64,000 nt of DNA, from positions 2,604,001 through 2,668,000 of the forward strand of contig NZ_CP170339.1 in assembly GCF_042445055.1 (NCBI RefSeq), given 5' to 3'. The DNA comes from Falsihalocynthiibacter sp042445055 (GTDB lineage Bacteria > Pseudomonadota > Alphaproteobacteria > Rhodobacterales > Rhodobacteraceae). The position numbers and the translations under genes are program-made. The notes beneath the pieces are model-generated. The model was not told the origin of the DNA, did no database searches, and saw nothing but the letters and a program-made list of their open reading frames with translations. Numbering within the stretch: the first letter of the stretch is position 1; each line of letters opens with the position of its first letter. Positions 53,873 to 61,973 of this stretch are shown here, piece after piece.

Positions 53873-53996
53873 GATATCCTCCCTGGAATCTCGAGTTTAG
53901 AGTGCTGTTGCAGTAGCGGGTTCAGTGTTGTTTGAACTGCTTTTCCCTCTGGCGTTCTGGCCCGAAGGAATCACGTTTCGCTTATCACTCGTATAT

Positions 53997-54011
53997 ACCT
54001 GTATCATAGGT
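53997..54011. promoter_or_regulatory. probable GntR operator ACCTGTATCATAGGT before TRAP operon
   Basis: A dyad with arms CCT(G)T and ATAGG about three bases apart, identical over 15 bases to the site at 58357-58371 and close to the one at 61812-61826. It lies about 125 bases before the binding-protein start. A FadR-type GntR protein is the expected ligand. Confidence 0.7.
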
Positions 54012-54034
54012 TGATAGCGCGCAAAAGAAGAAAT

Positions 54035-54046
54035 TGGAACGTTCTA
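54035..54046. promoter_or_regulatory. TGGAACGTTCTA, one-mismatch copy of the LacI palindrome
   Basis: Differs by one base from the perfect palindrome at 35639, 46535 and 46566. It lies 163 bases before the TRAP binding-protein start and 26 bases upstream of the GntR-type site, so the TRAP operon may answer to both regulators. Confidence 0.55.
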
Positions 54047-54066
54047 ATTACTCCTTCCAAGTGTCG

Positions 54067-54942
54067 TTACATGCTTTGAATTTTCATTCCCTCCATGAAG
54101 TGTTTACGCAGCACTACAAAGAGCAGAACAGTTGGAATACTTGCCAGAAGAGCCCCAGTCAGAATGATATTTTCACCTGCGGAAGAGTAGCTTCCCTGGA
54201 AAACCTGAAGTGAGTTCATGATGGAACGTACCTCAACGCTGTTCCCCAAAACTGTCGAGAACAACAGGTCATTCCAAATCCATGTAAACTGAATAAGAAA
54301 CACGGCTGTTAAGGGGCCGATTGTGTTCGGCAGGATAATGCGCAGAAACACTTGAAACTCGGTTGCTCCGTCAATTCGTGCTGCAAGGTCCACGTCTTTT
54401 GGGATCGAGTTCATAAAGTTACGAAGCACCAGCGTTGGGAACGGGATACACACCGCGGTATAGAACAGACACATACCCAGTCTCGTATTCAGAATGCCCC
54501 AATCTTGGTACATGAAGAATAATGGAATTAAGAACATCTGAAACGGAAACAACGTCCCTGAGAAGATAACAAGAAACCAAAGGTTCTTGTTTTTGAACTC
54601 AAACCGCGAGAGGCCAAACGCCGCCATTGCGGCAAAGAGGATCGCCAGTGTAGCGCCAACCGTGCCGTAGAGGATCGAGTTTACAAACCCCTGCCCCATT
54701 TTGGCCTGTGACCACGCAGCCAAGACATTGTCGACAATCGGAGCAACACCCTGTGGAAGCGCAAGCGGATGGCTTGCCGCGTATTCTGGTGTCGATTTAA
54801 AAACCGACACCATCAGATAGTAGAAGGGTATCAACCAGATCAGGCTGACAAGGAAGCCGATAATCAGCAGACCTTTGCCTTTTGTCGGTTTCTTGTGTTG
54901 GGCGGCGATAATCGCCTCGTAATCAATGGCCGCATCAGACAT
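54067..54942 (-). CDS. carbohydrate ABC transporter permease (MalG type)
   Basis: About 291 residues from ATG 54942, which shares a base with the TAA of the partner gene (TAATG). Six hydrophobic segments, EAA motif DVDLAARIDGATEFQVFLRI (part) and the tail HFMEGMKIQSM. Longer frames upstream lie within the partner and are not used. It forms the third sugar importer of the window with 54942-55916, 55977-57209 and 57254-58327. Confidence 0.93.
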   Translation of the reverse strand: MSDAAIDYEAIIAAQHKKPTKGKGLLIIGFLVSLIWLIPFYYLMVSVFKSTPEYAASHPLALPQGVAPIVDNVLAAWSQAKMGQGFVNSILYGTVGATLAILFAAMAAFGLSRFEFKNKNLWFLVIFSGTLFPFQMFLIPLFFMYQDWGILNTRLGMCLFYTAVCIPFPTLVLRNFMNSIPKDVDLAARIDGATEFQVFLRIILPNTIGPLTAVFLIQFTWIWNDLLFSTVLGNSVEVRSIMNSLQVFQGSYSSAGENIILTGALLASIPTVLLFVVLRKHFMEGMKIQSM

Positions 54943-55916
54943 TAGTGAATCCTCTTGTCGACATATTGTTGCACCCAGGCCTGAACCCATGTGACCGCCA
55001 AAACCACGATCCCCATGGTGACTGCCACCGCTGAACCAAAGGCCCAGTTGCCTTTCTGGAAGGCCTCGAAATACATGAACACGGCCAGTGAAAGTGTGCG
55101 TTGGCGTGGATAGTCGCCTCCCATGACCCAAAGAAGGTCAAAGGCAGTGAAACCGGCAAGGACAGATAGGATTGTAACCACAAGGATGGTTGGCATGAGC
55201 AAAGGCAAAGTGATGTGCCAGAAAATCTGGAAGCGTGTTGCTCCATCGATCTGAGCTGCCTGAATCGGGTCTTTCGGAATAGCGGCAAGGCCTAGGATCA
55301 ACAGCACCATCGACAGACCGACCGTTTGCCACAAAAAGGCAACAACGATTGAAGGTGTCACAGTGCCGGCCTCATAAAGCCAGCCGGTATCGGTTTCGCC
55401 GCCAGTGAACAGCCCGATAAAATAGTTCAGGATTCCATCCGGCGCATAGACATAGTACCAGAGGATCCCCACAGCCGTCGGAGCAAGAATCCGCGGCAGA
55501 AAGATAACGTTCTTGAAAAAACCCGATAGAGGCGCGTTGCGAAAGAGCAGCGCAAATCCAAGCCCGATAACCAAAGGAAATACAATCGACGCAACAACCC
55601 AGATGCCTGTATTTGTCAGGGCATCCATGAAAAACGGGTTGGTCGACATTTTTTGATAGTTCGCCATACCGGCAAACTCGTCCCACCCCTTGAACTGCTT
55701 CCATTTTGTGAAGCTGGTCCAAACGTTATAGACAACGGGCACCAATAGCACACCGATCACAAGAATAAGCGCAGGCGCCATAAACAAAGCAGCGCGCATC
55801 AGGTTCCGGCGCTCGACTTGCTTTTCGCGGGCGCGGATATTTTTGAGGCCGATGGACGCGATGATCTCGGCATCCCGCTCTTCACGGCTTAGGTTGATCG
55901 TGGACGCGATGGTCAT
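54942..55916 (-). CDS. carbohydrate ABC transporter permease (MalF type)
   Basis: About 324 residues from ATG 55916 with GGAGAAGGC just before. The N-terminal 60 residues are polar, then six hydrophobic segments with the EAA motif DPIQAAQIDGATRFQIFWHI (part). It ends QQYVDKRIH. It is separated from the binding-protein gene by a 9-bp-stem hairpin and coupled to its MalG partner. Confidence 0.93.
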   Translation of the reverse strand: MTIASTINLSREERDAEIIASIGLKNIRAREKQVERRNLMRAALFMAPALILVIGVLLVPVVYNVWTSFTKWKQFKGWDEFAGMANYQKMSTNPFFMDALTNTGIWVVASIVFPLVIGLGFALLFRNAPLSGFFKNVIFLPRILAPTAVGILWYYVYAPDGILNYFIGLFTGGETDTGWLYEAGTVTPSIVVAFLWQTVGLSMVLLILGLAAIPKDPIQAAQIDGATRFQIFWHITLPLLMPTILVVTILSVLAGFTAFDLLWVMGGDYPRQRTLSLAVFMYFEAFQKGNWAFGSAVAVTMGIVVLAVTWVQAWVQQYVDKRIH

Positions 55917-55937
55917 GCCTTCTCCCCAAGGTAGGAT

Positions 55938-55964
55938 CCGGCCACGAAGAATACCCGTGGCCGG
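55938..55964 (-). terminator. intercistronic hairpin after third sugar-binding protein gene
   Basis: CCGGCCACG and CGTGGCCGG form a perfect 9-bp stem with a 9-base loop, 12 bases after the binding-protein stop and 21 bases before the permease start. No U-run. Confidence 0.75.
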
Positions 55965-55976
55965 CATGGTTCTAGT

Positions 55977-57209
55977 TTATTGGTCAGCCCAGTATTCAGC
56001 GTTCAGAGCCTGGATGTTGGCCATAACTGCCTCGGCCTGCTCCATTGTCGGGTCGAGCATGAACGAGTTGAACTCGGCAACCAGCTCACCTTGCAACTGA
56101 GCAGGTACAAGCTCCCACCAGCGCAGGACTGCGGATGCGCCCATCTCGTTGATCGAGGCATCCAGCGACGACAGGATCTCATTCGGCGCTTCTGCGTTCA
56201 CATTGCCGATCGAGTTGCCCGAAGCAGCACCCCAAACATTGGCGCCATCGGCCGACATCCAGTATTCAGCGGCTTTGATGTAGGCTTCGTCCTGACCGGC
56301 TTCTGTCGAGAATACGATCGGGCTGCCTTCCACGATGACCGCGGGCGGGATCGAGGCATCGACGTTGGGCATCACAAAGGCACCCATTTTCACGATTGGC
56401 AGGTTGTTCGATTCAAGAAGACCAATCGCCCAGTCACCGATCAGGTACATACCCGCGCCACCGGCTGCAAAGTCTTCGATCTCGCGGTTCGAGCGAACAT
56501 CTGTGAACCAACCTTTTGCGAACAGCTCAGACCAGAGTTGGAACACTTCGCGGATTTCGTCGCTGTCGTATGCAAGTTCGCCAGTGTGGATTTTGGCATA
56601 GGCATCCGGATTGGTACGCAGGAGAAGTTCCTGGAACCAGATGAACCCGCGCCAGCCGTCCTGAACTGTAGCGGCGAATGGTGTATGGCCAGCAGCCTTC
56701 AGCTTCTCGGCAACCATTTCAAGATCAGCCCAAGTCGCAGGCGCTTCAACGCCAACTTCCGCAAAGATATCTTTGTTAAAGAGAACCGCCCATTTCCCAA
56801 TATGCATCGGCAGGCCGTAAGGTTTGCCATCTACGCTGAACAGGTCAGCTGTGCTTGCAGGGAAGTCGCCGGAATCGATAGCTGTCTTCCAAACATCATC
56901 CAATGGTGCAATTTTGCCTGTCGCAACAAGGTCATTCAGGCTCTGCCCGCCCCACCAAGAGAACATTTCCGGTGCCTTGCCGCTGGCAATCGAGCTTTGT
57001 ACGAATGCTTTGTACTGCTCGGCCGAAGAATATGGGCTTTCGGCGATCTTGACGCCGGTAGCCGCTTCAGAAGCGTCGCCAACCTTGGCAAGCGCTTCGG
57101 ACCAGAAGCCCTTATCGTGATAGAACAACACCTCTTCGGCCATCGCCGTGGTGCCTTGCAGGGCAACACCCAAGCACAATGCCGGGGCAAGCTTTCTTAG
57201 ACTGATCAT
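55977..57209 (-). CDS. sugar ABC transporter substrate-binding protein
   Basis: About 410 residues from ATG 57209, with AGGAGG 8 bases upstream. The signal peptide ends near QGTTAMAEEV (about residue 24). Family-1 sugar-binding body: MFSWWGGQSLNDLV, VLFNKDIFAEVGVEAPATW, FIWFQELLLRTNP, GGAGMYLIGDWAIG. It lies downstream of the ATPase gene in this operon, unlike the other two clusters where the ATPase comes last, so this transporter was probably acquired or arranged separately. Confidence 0.95.
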   Translation of the reverse strand: MISLRKLAPALCLGVALQGTTAMAEEVLFYHDKGFWSEALAKVGDASEAATGVKIAESPYSSAEQYKAFVQSSIASGKAPEMFSWWGGQSLNDLVATGKIAPLDDVWKTAIDSGDFPASTADLFSVDGKPYGLPMHIGKWAVLFNKDIFAEVGVEAPATWADLEMVAEKLKAAGHTPFAATVQDGWRGFIWFQELLLRTNPDAYAKIHTGELAYDSDEIREVFQLWSELFAKGWFTDVRSNREIEDFAAGGAGMYLIGDWAIGLLESNNLPIVKMGAFVMPNVDASIPPAVIVEGSPIVFSTEAGQDEAYIKAAEYWMSADGANVWGAASGNSIGNVNAEAPNEILSSLDASINEMGASAVLRWWELVPAQLQGELVAEFNSFMLDPTMEQAEAVMANIQALNAEYWADQ

Positions 57210-57253
57210 AATCAACTCCTCCTATTGGGACCGTCTTGTTTTTTATTGTGCAG

Positions 57254-58327
57254 TTAAAGCCGCTTGCCTGTTGCCGGGTCGAAGAAGTGGACCTTCGACA
57301 AGTCAAACAGACAGGTAATCTCTTCACCGACCTGCACTGAGCGCGGGTCGTACATACGTGCAATCAGCTCGGTTTTTCCGATTTGACAGAAGATCAGTGT
57401 TTCGTTGCCAAGCATCTCGGTCAGCGAAACACGCGCCTTGACTTCATGAGCTTCGGCGAACGGCATCCCGTGACCAACCGGCTGGATATTCTCAGCGCGA
57501 AGGCCGACCGAAACCGGACCAGGGCGCACATGCGCCGCGCGACTTCCCAACGGGAATTTCAGATCGCCGCTATTAAAATGGCCATCAGATATTTCACCTT
57601 CGATAAATGTCATCTTGGGCGAGCCGATGAACCCTGCAACGAATTTGTTGGCCGGGGAGTTATAAAGCTCGAGCGGCGTACCGACCTGCGCGATGCTTCC
57701 GCCATCCATAACGACGATCTGATCTGCAAGCGTCATCGCCTCGACTTGATCATGTGTCACATAAATCGTGGTTGCGCCAAGACGTTGCTGGATGCGCTTA
57801 ATCTCAACCCGCATCTGGTTGCGAAGCATCGCATCAAGATTTGAAAGCGGCTCATCAAACAGAAACACTTTCGGTTCGCGCACAATCGCACGCCCCATTG
57901 CAACCCTCTGCCGCTGACCACCGGACAGCGCAGACGGACGGCGCTCAAGGTAAGGACCAAGCTCCAGAATGTCTGCTGCACTTCGCACGCGTTGTTCGAT
58001 TTCGGATTTACCGAGCTTTGACAATCGCATTGAGAACGCCAAATTCTCGGCAACCGTCATATGCGGGTAGAGCGCGTAGGATTGGAACACCATCGCAATT
58101 CCGCGCTTCTGTGGGGCAAGGTTGGTGGCAACGCTGCCGCCAATGTGAATATCTCCGGAACTGACGCCCTCAAGACCGGCTATCATCCGCAAAGTGGTGG
58201 ACTTGCCGCAACCCGAAGGGCCGACAAACACCACGAAGCTCTCATCTTTGATTTCGAGATCGATGCCGCGAACCGCGACGTGGCTGCCGTAGACCTTTAC
58301 GAGTTGATCTAACTGAACAGTTGCCAT
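57254..58327 (-). CDS. sugar ABC transporter ATP-binding protein (UgpC/MalK type)
   Basis: About 357 residues from ATG 58327 with GGGAGGACGC upstream. GPSGCGKST, MVFQSYALYP, LSGGQRQRVAMGRAIVREP, VFLFDEPLSNLDA and YVTHDQVEAMTLADQ are present, followed by a TOBE domain (VGLRAENI, MLGNETLIF). First gene of the operon ATPase - SBP - permease - permease. A CCTRTATCATAGG site lies 30 bases before its start. Confidence 0.95.
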   Translation of the reverse strand: MATVQLDQLVKVYGSHVAVRGIDLEIKDESFVVFVGPSGCGKSTTLRMIAGLEGVSSGDIHIGGSVATNLAPQKRGIAMVFQSYALYPHMTVAENLAFSMRLSKLGKSEIEQRVRSAADILELGPYLERRPSALSGGQRQRVAMGRAIVREPKVFLFDEPLSNLDAMLRNQMRVEIKRIQQRLGATTIYVTHDQVEAMTLADQIVVMDGGSIAQVGTPLELYNSPANKFVAGFIGSPKMTFIEGEISDGHFNSGDLKFPLGSRAAHVRPGPVSVGLRAENIQPVGHGMPFAEAHEVKARVSLTEMLGNETLIFCQIGKTELIARMYDPRSVQVGEEITCLFDLSKVHFFDPATGKRL

Positions 58328-58356
58328 GCGTCCTCCCAAACTGTCGCTGTTGCGTA

Positions 58357-58371
58357 ACCTGTATCATAGGT
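58357..58371. promoter_or_regulatory. probable GntR operator ACCTGTATCATAGGT between ABC operon and GMC gene
   Basis: Identical over 15 bases to the site at 53997-54011. It lies between the divergent ABC operon (start 58327) and GMC gene (start 58477), so one bound protein could control both. Confidence 0.75.
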
Positions 58372-58476
58372 ATACTGTCATTCAGTAGGAACGCAAGCGC
58401 GCAAACCTAGATTTTCTAACTTTTGCCGCAACAATCTGAAACTAAACCGCTTTTTGAGTGCTGGGAGGAACCAGAA

Positions 58477-60072
58477 TTGAAGAACACAGAATATGATGTC
58501 ATCATTGTCGGCGGCGGATCGGCCGGATGCACCCTTGCAGGACGACTGAGCGAAGATCCGGATCGGCGAGTTTTGCTGATCGAAGCAGGCGGTGGAGACA
58601 GACATCCATACATCCGAATGCCCGCTGGTTTTGCCAAGCTTACGTATGGTTTTTCGAGCTGGGATTTCCATACAACCCCGCAGAGCGCGTTTGATGGCCG
58701 GACGCTTTTCTATCCGCAAGGGCGCGTTCTGGGTGGCGGGTCATCGATCAACGCCCAGATATATATTCGCGGCAACGCAGGCGACTATGACCGCTGGCGT
58801 GACAGTGGATGTCAGGGCTGGGGATATGACGATGTTCTACCATATTTCCGCAAATCCGAAAGCAATCAGGTTTTCGCGAACGATTTTCACGGTAACGATG
58901 GCCCGTTATCGGTATCAAATCCGGTGAATACAAAGCCGGTATCCGCAGCATGGATTCGCGCCTGTCAGGAGTTCGGCATCCCCTACAACCCTGATTTCAA
59001 TGGTGCCACCCAAGCGGGCGTCGGGTACTTTCAACTTACGCAACGAAATGCCGAAAGATGCAGCGCGGCAGACGCCTATCTTCACCCGGCCCGCGGACGC
59101 AAGAACCTCACAGTTGTCAAAAATCATGTTGTCGCCAAGGTGATAGTCTCGGAAGGGCGCGCTGTGGGCGTTGAACTTTGTAACAACAGGGGCGGCAACA
59201 AACACACCGTCAATGCAAGCCACAAGGTCATTATGGCGGCCGGTGCGATTGGCTCTCCGACAGTCCTTTTGCGGTCGGGGGTCGGCCCATCAGCCGACCT
59301 AAAGAAGCTCGGGATCTCGTCGGTTGCGGATCTTCCTGGCGTTGGCCAGAACCTCCAAGACCACATGGACGTGAATGTCATTTGCGAACTCAAAGGCAAT
59401 GAAAGCTACGATTCCTATAACAGACTCCATAAAACGGCCTCAGCAGGCCTTCAGTACATGTTGTTCCGTAATGGCCCCGCAGCATCCAATCTGATTGATG
59501 CAGGTGGTTTCTGGTTCGTTGACGAGAACGAAAAGGACCCAGACTTGCAATTCCATTTCGTTCTGGGAGCAGGTGTCGAAAAAGGGCAGCCGGGAATTAG
59601 TGGAGACGGCGTAACACTTCACCCAACAATCCTGCGTCCCAAATCGCGTGGCTCTGTAACTCTCAAAGACTCCAGCCCGCTTTCACAGCCAGTCATCGAC
59701 CCTAAGCTTTGGGATCATCCCTATGATGTCGAAATGGGCATTAAGGCTTTCCGTATCGGCCGCGAGATCATGCGGCAGCCAGCGCTGGAACCGTTTGTAA
59801 AAGCCGAGCGCATTCCCGGTCCAGAGCTTGAGACTGACGAACAGATCATCGCCCATGCAAAGAAATGGTCAAAAACCGGTTATCATCCAACTTGCACATG
59901 CAAAATGGGTCAGGACGACATGGCAGTTGTCGACCCAGCGCTCAATGTCCATGGAATCGAGGGGCTGATGGTTGCTGACAGCTCGATTATGCCGAGCCTT
60001 GTGTCGGGAAACACCAACGCGCCAACAATTATGATAGCCGAACGAGCCTCCGAGTTCGTAAACAGAGCCTAA
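58477..60072 (+). CDS. GMC-family FAD-dependent alcohol oxidoreductase
   Basis: 531 residues from TTG 58477, chosen because GGGAGGAA sits 6 bases before it; the open frame upstream lacks family sequence. FAD motif VIIVGGGSAGCTLAGRLSED, YPQGRVLGGGSSINAQIYIR, VIMAAGAIGSPTVLLRSGVG, and the C-terminal active site GYHPTCTCKMG with NTNAPTIMIAERASE. Paralogue of 36742-38358. The first active-site His of that paralogue (HHCAGTCRMG) reads Tyr-His-Pro here, as in choline dehydrogenases. It probably oxidises a hydroxyl of the imported sugar or polyol. Confidence 0.95.
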   Translation: MKNTEYDVIIVGGGSAGCTLAGRLSEDPDRRVLLIEAGGGDRHPYIRMPAGFAKLTYGFSSWDFHTTPQSAFDGRTLFYPQGRVLGGGSSINAQIYIRGNAGDYDRWRDSGCQGWGYDDVLPYFRKSESNQVFANDFHGNDGPLSVSNPVNTKPVSAAWIRACQEFGIPYNPDFNGATQAGVGYFQLTQRNAERCSAADAYLHPARGRKNLTVVKNHVVAKVIVSEGRAVGVELCNNRGGNKHTVNASHKVIMAAGAIGSPTVLLRSGVGPSADLKKLGISSVADLPGVGQNLQDHMDVNVICELKGNESYDSYNRLHKTASAGLQYMLFRNGPAASNLIDAGGFWFVDENEKDPDLQFHFVLGAGVEKGQPGISGDGVTLHPTILRPKSRGSVTLKDSSPLSQPVIDPKLWDHPYDVEMGIKAFRIGREIMRQPALEPFVKAERIPGPELETDEQIIAHAKKWSKTGYHPTCTCKMGQDDMAVVDPALNVHGIEGLMVADSSIMPSLVSGNTNAPTIMIAERASEFVNRA

Positions 60073-60081
60073 CAACAAGGA

Positions 60082-60110
60082 AAGGGGCTAGGCTTGCTGC
60101 CCTGCCCCTT
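60082..60110. terminator. bidirectional terminator-like hairpin between converging genes
   Basis: AAGGGGC at 60082-60088 pairs with GCCCCTT at 60104-60110 around a 15-base loop, in the 62-bp gap between the GMC stop and the convergent SDR stop. There is an A-rich run on the left flank, but no long U-run on the right. Confidence 0.6.
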
Positions 60111-60134
60111 ATCGAACACGTTCCCAATAGAAAA

Positions 60135-60887
60135 TCAGTTATGAACCCCGCCGTCGATCAAGATTGACTGACCGGTCATGTAAGTCGACTCGTCAGACGC
60201 CAGATAGAGATACAAGGGCGCTATCTCCTCGGGTGTAGATTGGCGCCCCATCGGAACACCTTCTGCGATGGATTTTGCTTGTGCGTCGAATCCACCCATA
60301 TGGTCTATTGCAGCTGCATTAAACTCAGTATCCACCCAACCTGGACAGATTGCGTTGACACGGATGTTGTCAGCGGCAAGCTCTAGAGCCAAGGCGTTGG
60401 TGAACATAACGACTGCCCCTTTGGACGAACAGTATGCAGCGAGCCCCGCGCCACCTTTTTTACCGGCACAGGACGACATGTTGACGATCGAACCTTTTCC
60501 AGCGGCTTTCAGATGCGGGATTGCATGCTTGGCGACAAGGAATTGCGCGCGAATGTTTACTGTATAAACTGCATCCCAGTCTGCGACGTCAAATTGATCT
60601 GTCGGGCCTGCACGCTGTAGTCCGGCATTCTGGCAAACCACATCAAGACCACCGAGCAGTTCAACCGCATCAGAAACAAACGCGTTAATCGAGTCTTCTT
60701 GCGAAAGATCAACCGGCAAGAATTTCACGTTTTCACCTAGTTCAGCGACCAGCGCCGCGCCTGCTTCTTCGTTGCGATCTCCAACAACAACACGAGCGCC
60801 TTCGTCGAGGAACAACTTTACGCTAGCCCGACCGATATTTGCCACCGCACCGGTGAAAACTACGCGTTTTCCTTCAAGTCTACCCAT
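60135..60887 (-). CDS. SDR-family dehydrogenase, probable sugar 1-dehydrogenase or related
   Basis: A 250-residue SDR. The cofactor motif is atypical, TGAVANIG in place of TGxxxGIG; QNAG, Ser in NMSSCAG, YCSSK and PGWVDTEFNAAAIDHMGG follow. It is paired with a lactonase 43 bases upstream in the same direction. SDR-made sugar lactone followed by hydrolysis by a COG3618-type lactonase is the standard opening of non-phosphorylated sugar oxidation, so it may oxidise an aldose to its lactone (inference). Confidence 0.9.
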   Translation of the reverse strand: MGRLEGKRVVFTGAVANIGRASVKLFLDEGARVVVGDRNEEAGAALVAELGENVKFLPVDLSQEDSINAFVSDAVELLGGLDVVCQNAGLQRAGPTDQFDVADWDAVYTVNIRAQFLVAKHAIPHLKAAGKGSIVNMSSCAGKKGGAGLAAYCSSKGAVVMFTNALALELAADNIRVNAICPGWVDTEFNAAAIDHMGGFDAQAKSIAEGVPMGRQSTPEEIAPLYLYLASDESTYMTGQSILIDGGVHN

Positions 60888-60930
60888 TTTTTTTCCCTAT
60901 CTAATAGTATCTGTTTGGAGCCATTCCGTG

Positions 60931-61800
60931 CTACGTAAGGCGATACGTTTGTGCCGCAGTTTGCCAGCCGATCAATTCCGCTTCGTCGGCGGACAATTCA
61001 GCCAGAAACGACCGAGTGACAGAAACCCAATCGGCTAATCCATTTGCCATATTCACCAAAGGCCAATCGCCGCCCCACACCAAACGGTCGGGGCCAAAGC
61101 TATGCAACATATGGTCAAGGCATGGTCGCAACGCCGCCAAACTGGCTTGACCGGGTGTGCAAAGCGGCATCAAACCTGAAATTTTGCCTACTACATTGGA
61201 ACATCCCGACAGTTCGCTAATTCCACTGCGCCAATCGTCAAGATTGCCACCCGCGATATCAGGGTGACCTGCATGATCAAGAATAAAAACAGTGTCAGGA
61301 CAAGCGCGCGCCAACTCTGTTGCGACGGGAAGCTGAGTTGCGGTAACACAAATGTCGAATGTCAGCCCTGCTTCGCCGAGCAAGCTCATTGAACGGCGAA
61401 AATCATCGCCGCGAGACAAATCGTCATCACAAACATGCAACGGACGCCTAACCCCTCGCACCACACTTAGCGGCATTTGCTCCATCCACTCGGCAAATTT
61501 GGAATAGTTTTCTGGGCGGCCACCCACAATGGCACCCGCGATCTGTCCGTTATTAGCGGCTATTTCGTTCAAACTGTGTGTTTCTGCGGGCCAATCAGCC
61601 TCGTCTGCGCCGCCTTCCATAAGAAGGGTCGCCTTGATGCCTTGCGCCTCGGCGGCAGCAAAATAATCGCTCAGCCCGAATCTCCGACCAGCGAGACACG
61701 GAATCGATCTTGTCCATTCGTGGCCAGCAACATCGGGCCGTAACAAATGCGCATGTGTATCTATAAGCGGAATAATTTTCACATCCTCCGGTTCTTGCAT
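60931..61800 (-). CDS. amidohydrolase-family lactonase (COG3618, fuconolactonase-like)
   Basis: A 289-residue TIM-barrel amidohydrolase. Metal and active-site residues visible: DTHAHLL near the N-terminus (HxH), VFILDHAGHPDIAGG, and VWGGDWPLVN with the terminal Asp. COG3618 proteins hydrolyse sugar-acid 1,4- and 1,5-lactones such as L-fucono- or L-rhamnono-lactone. ATG 61800 is used; an alternative GTG at the VKIIPL site has a GGAGGA too close to it. First gene of the two-gene operon with the SDR, behind a CCTATATCATAGG site. Confidence 0.85.
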   Translation of the reverse strand: MQEPEDVKIIPLIDTHAHLLRPDVAGHEWTRSIPCLAGRRFGLSDYFAAAEAQGIKATLLMEGGADEADWPAETHSLNEIAANNGQIAGAIVGGRPENYSKFAEWMEQMPLSVVRGVRRPLHVCDDDLSRGDDFRRSMSLLGEAGLTFDICVTATQLPVATELARACPDTVFILDHAGHPDIAGGNLDDWRSGISELSGCSNVVGKISGLMPLCTPGQASLAALRPCLDHMLHSFGPDRLVWGGDWPLVNMANGLADWVSVTRSFLAELSADEAELIGWQTAAQTYRLT

Positions 61801-61811
61801 TTGCAAACTAA

Positions 61812-61826
61812 ACCTATATCATAGGA
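61812..61826. promoter_or_regulatory. probable GntR operator ACCTATATCATAGGA
   Basis: The core CCTAT-ATC-ATAGG is a perfect dyad and closely matches the sites at 53997 and 58357. It lies 12 bases before the lactonase start and 148 bases before the divergent GntR gene at 61974, so it probably controls both and makes the regulator autoregulated. Confidence 0.75.
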
Positions 61827-61973
61827 ATACAGTATCACCTCATAACCACATGTTCCGAAGATGGCAATATATAAGTCTTCTCTGATGGTCAGAGGTGTCT
61901 TTAACTGGTATGCAACTTACAACGCCAATTACGGCATCTTCGGCGAAACCGACCCAATCTGGATGAAAAACTC

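Noticed and set aside
55980..57200. 406-codon open frame on the plus strand
   Set aside because: Exactly antisense to the sugar-binding protein at 55977-57209, which has a signal peptide, ribosome site and family motifs. The plus-strand translation is Cys/Arg/His-rich and has no recognisable domain.
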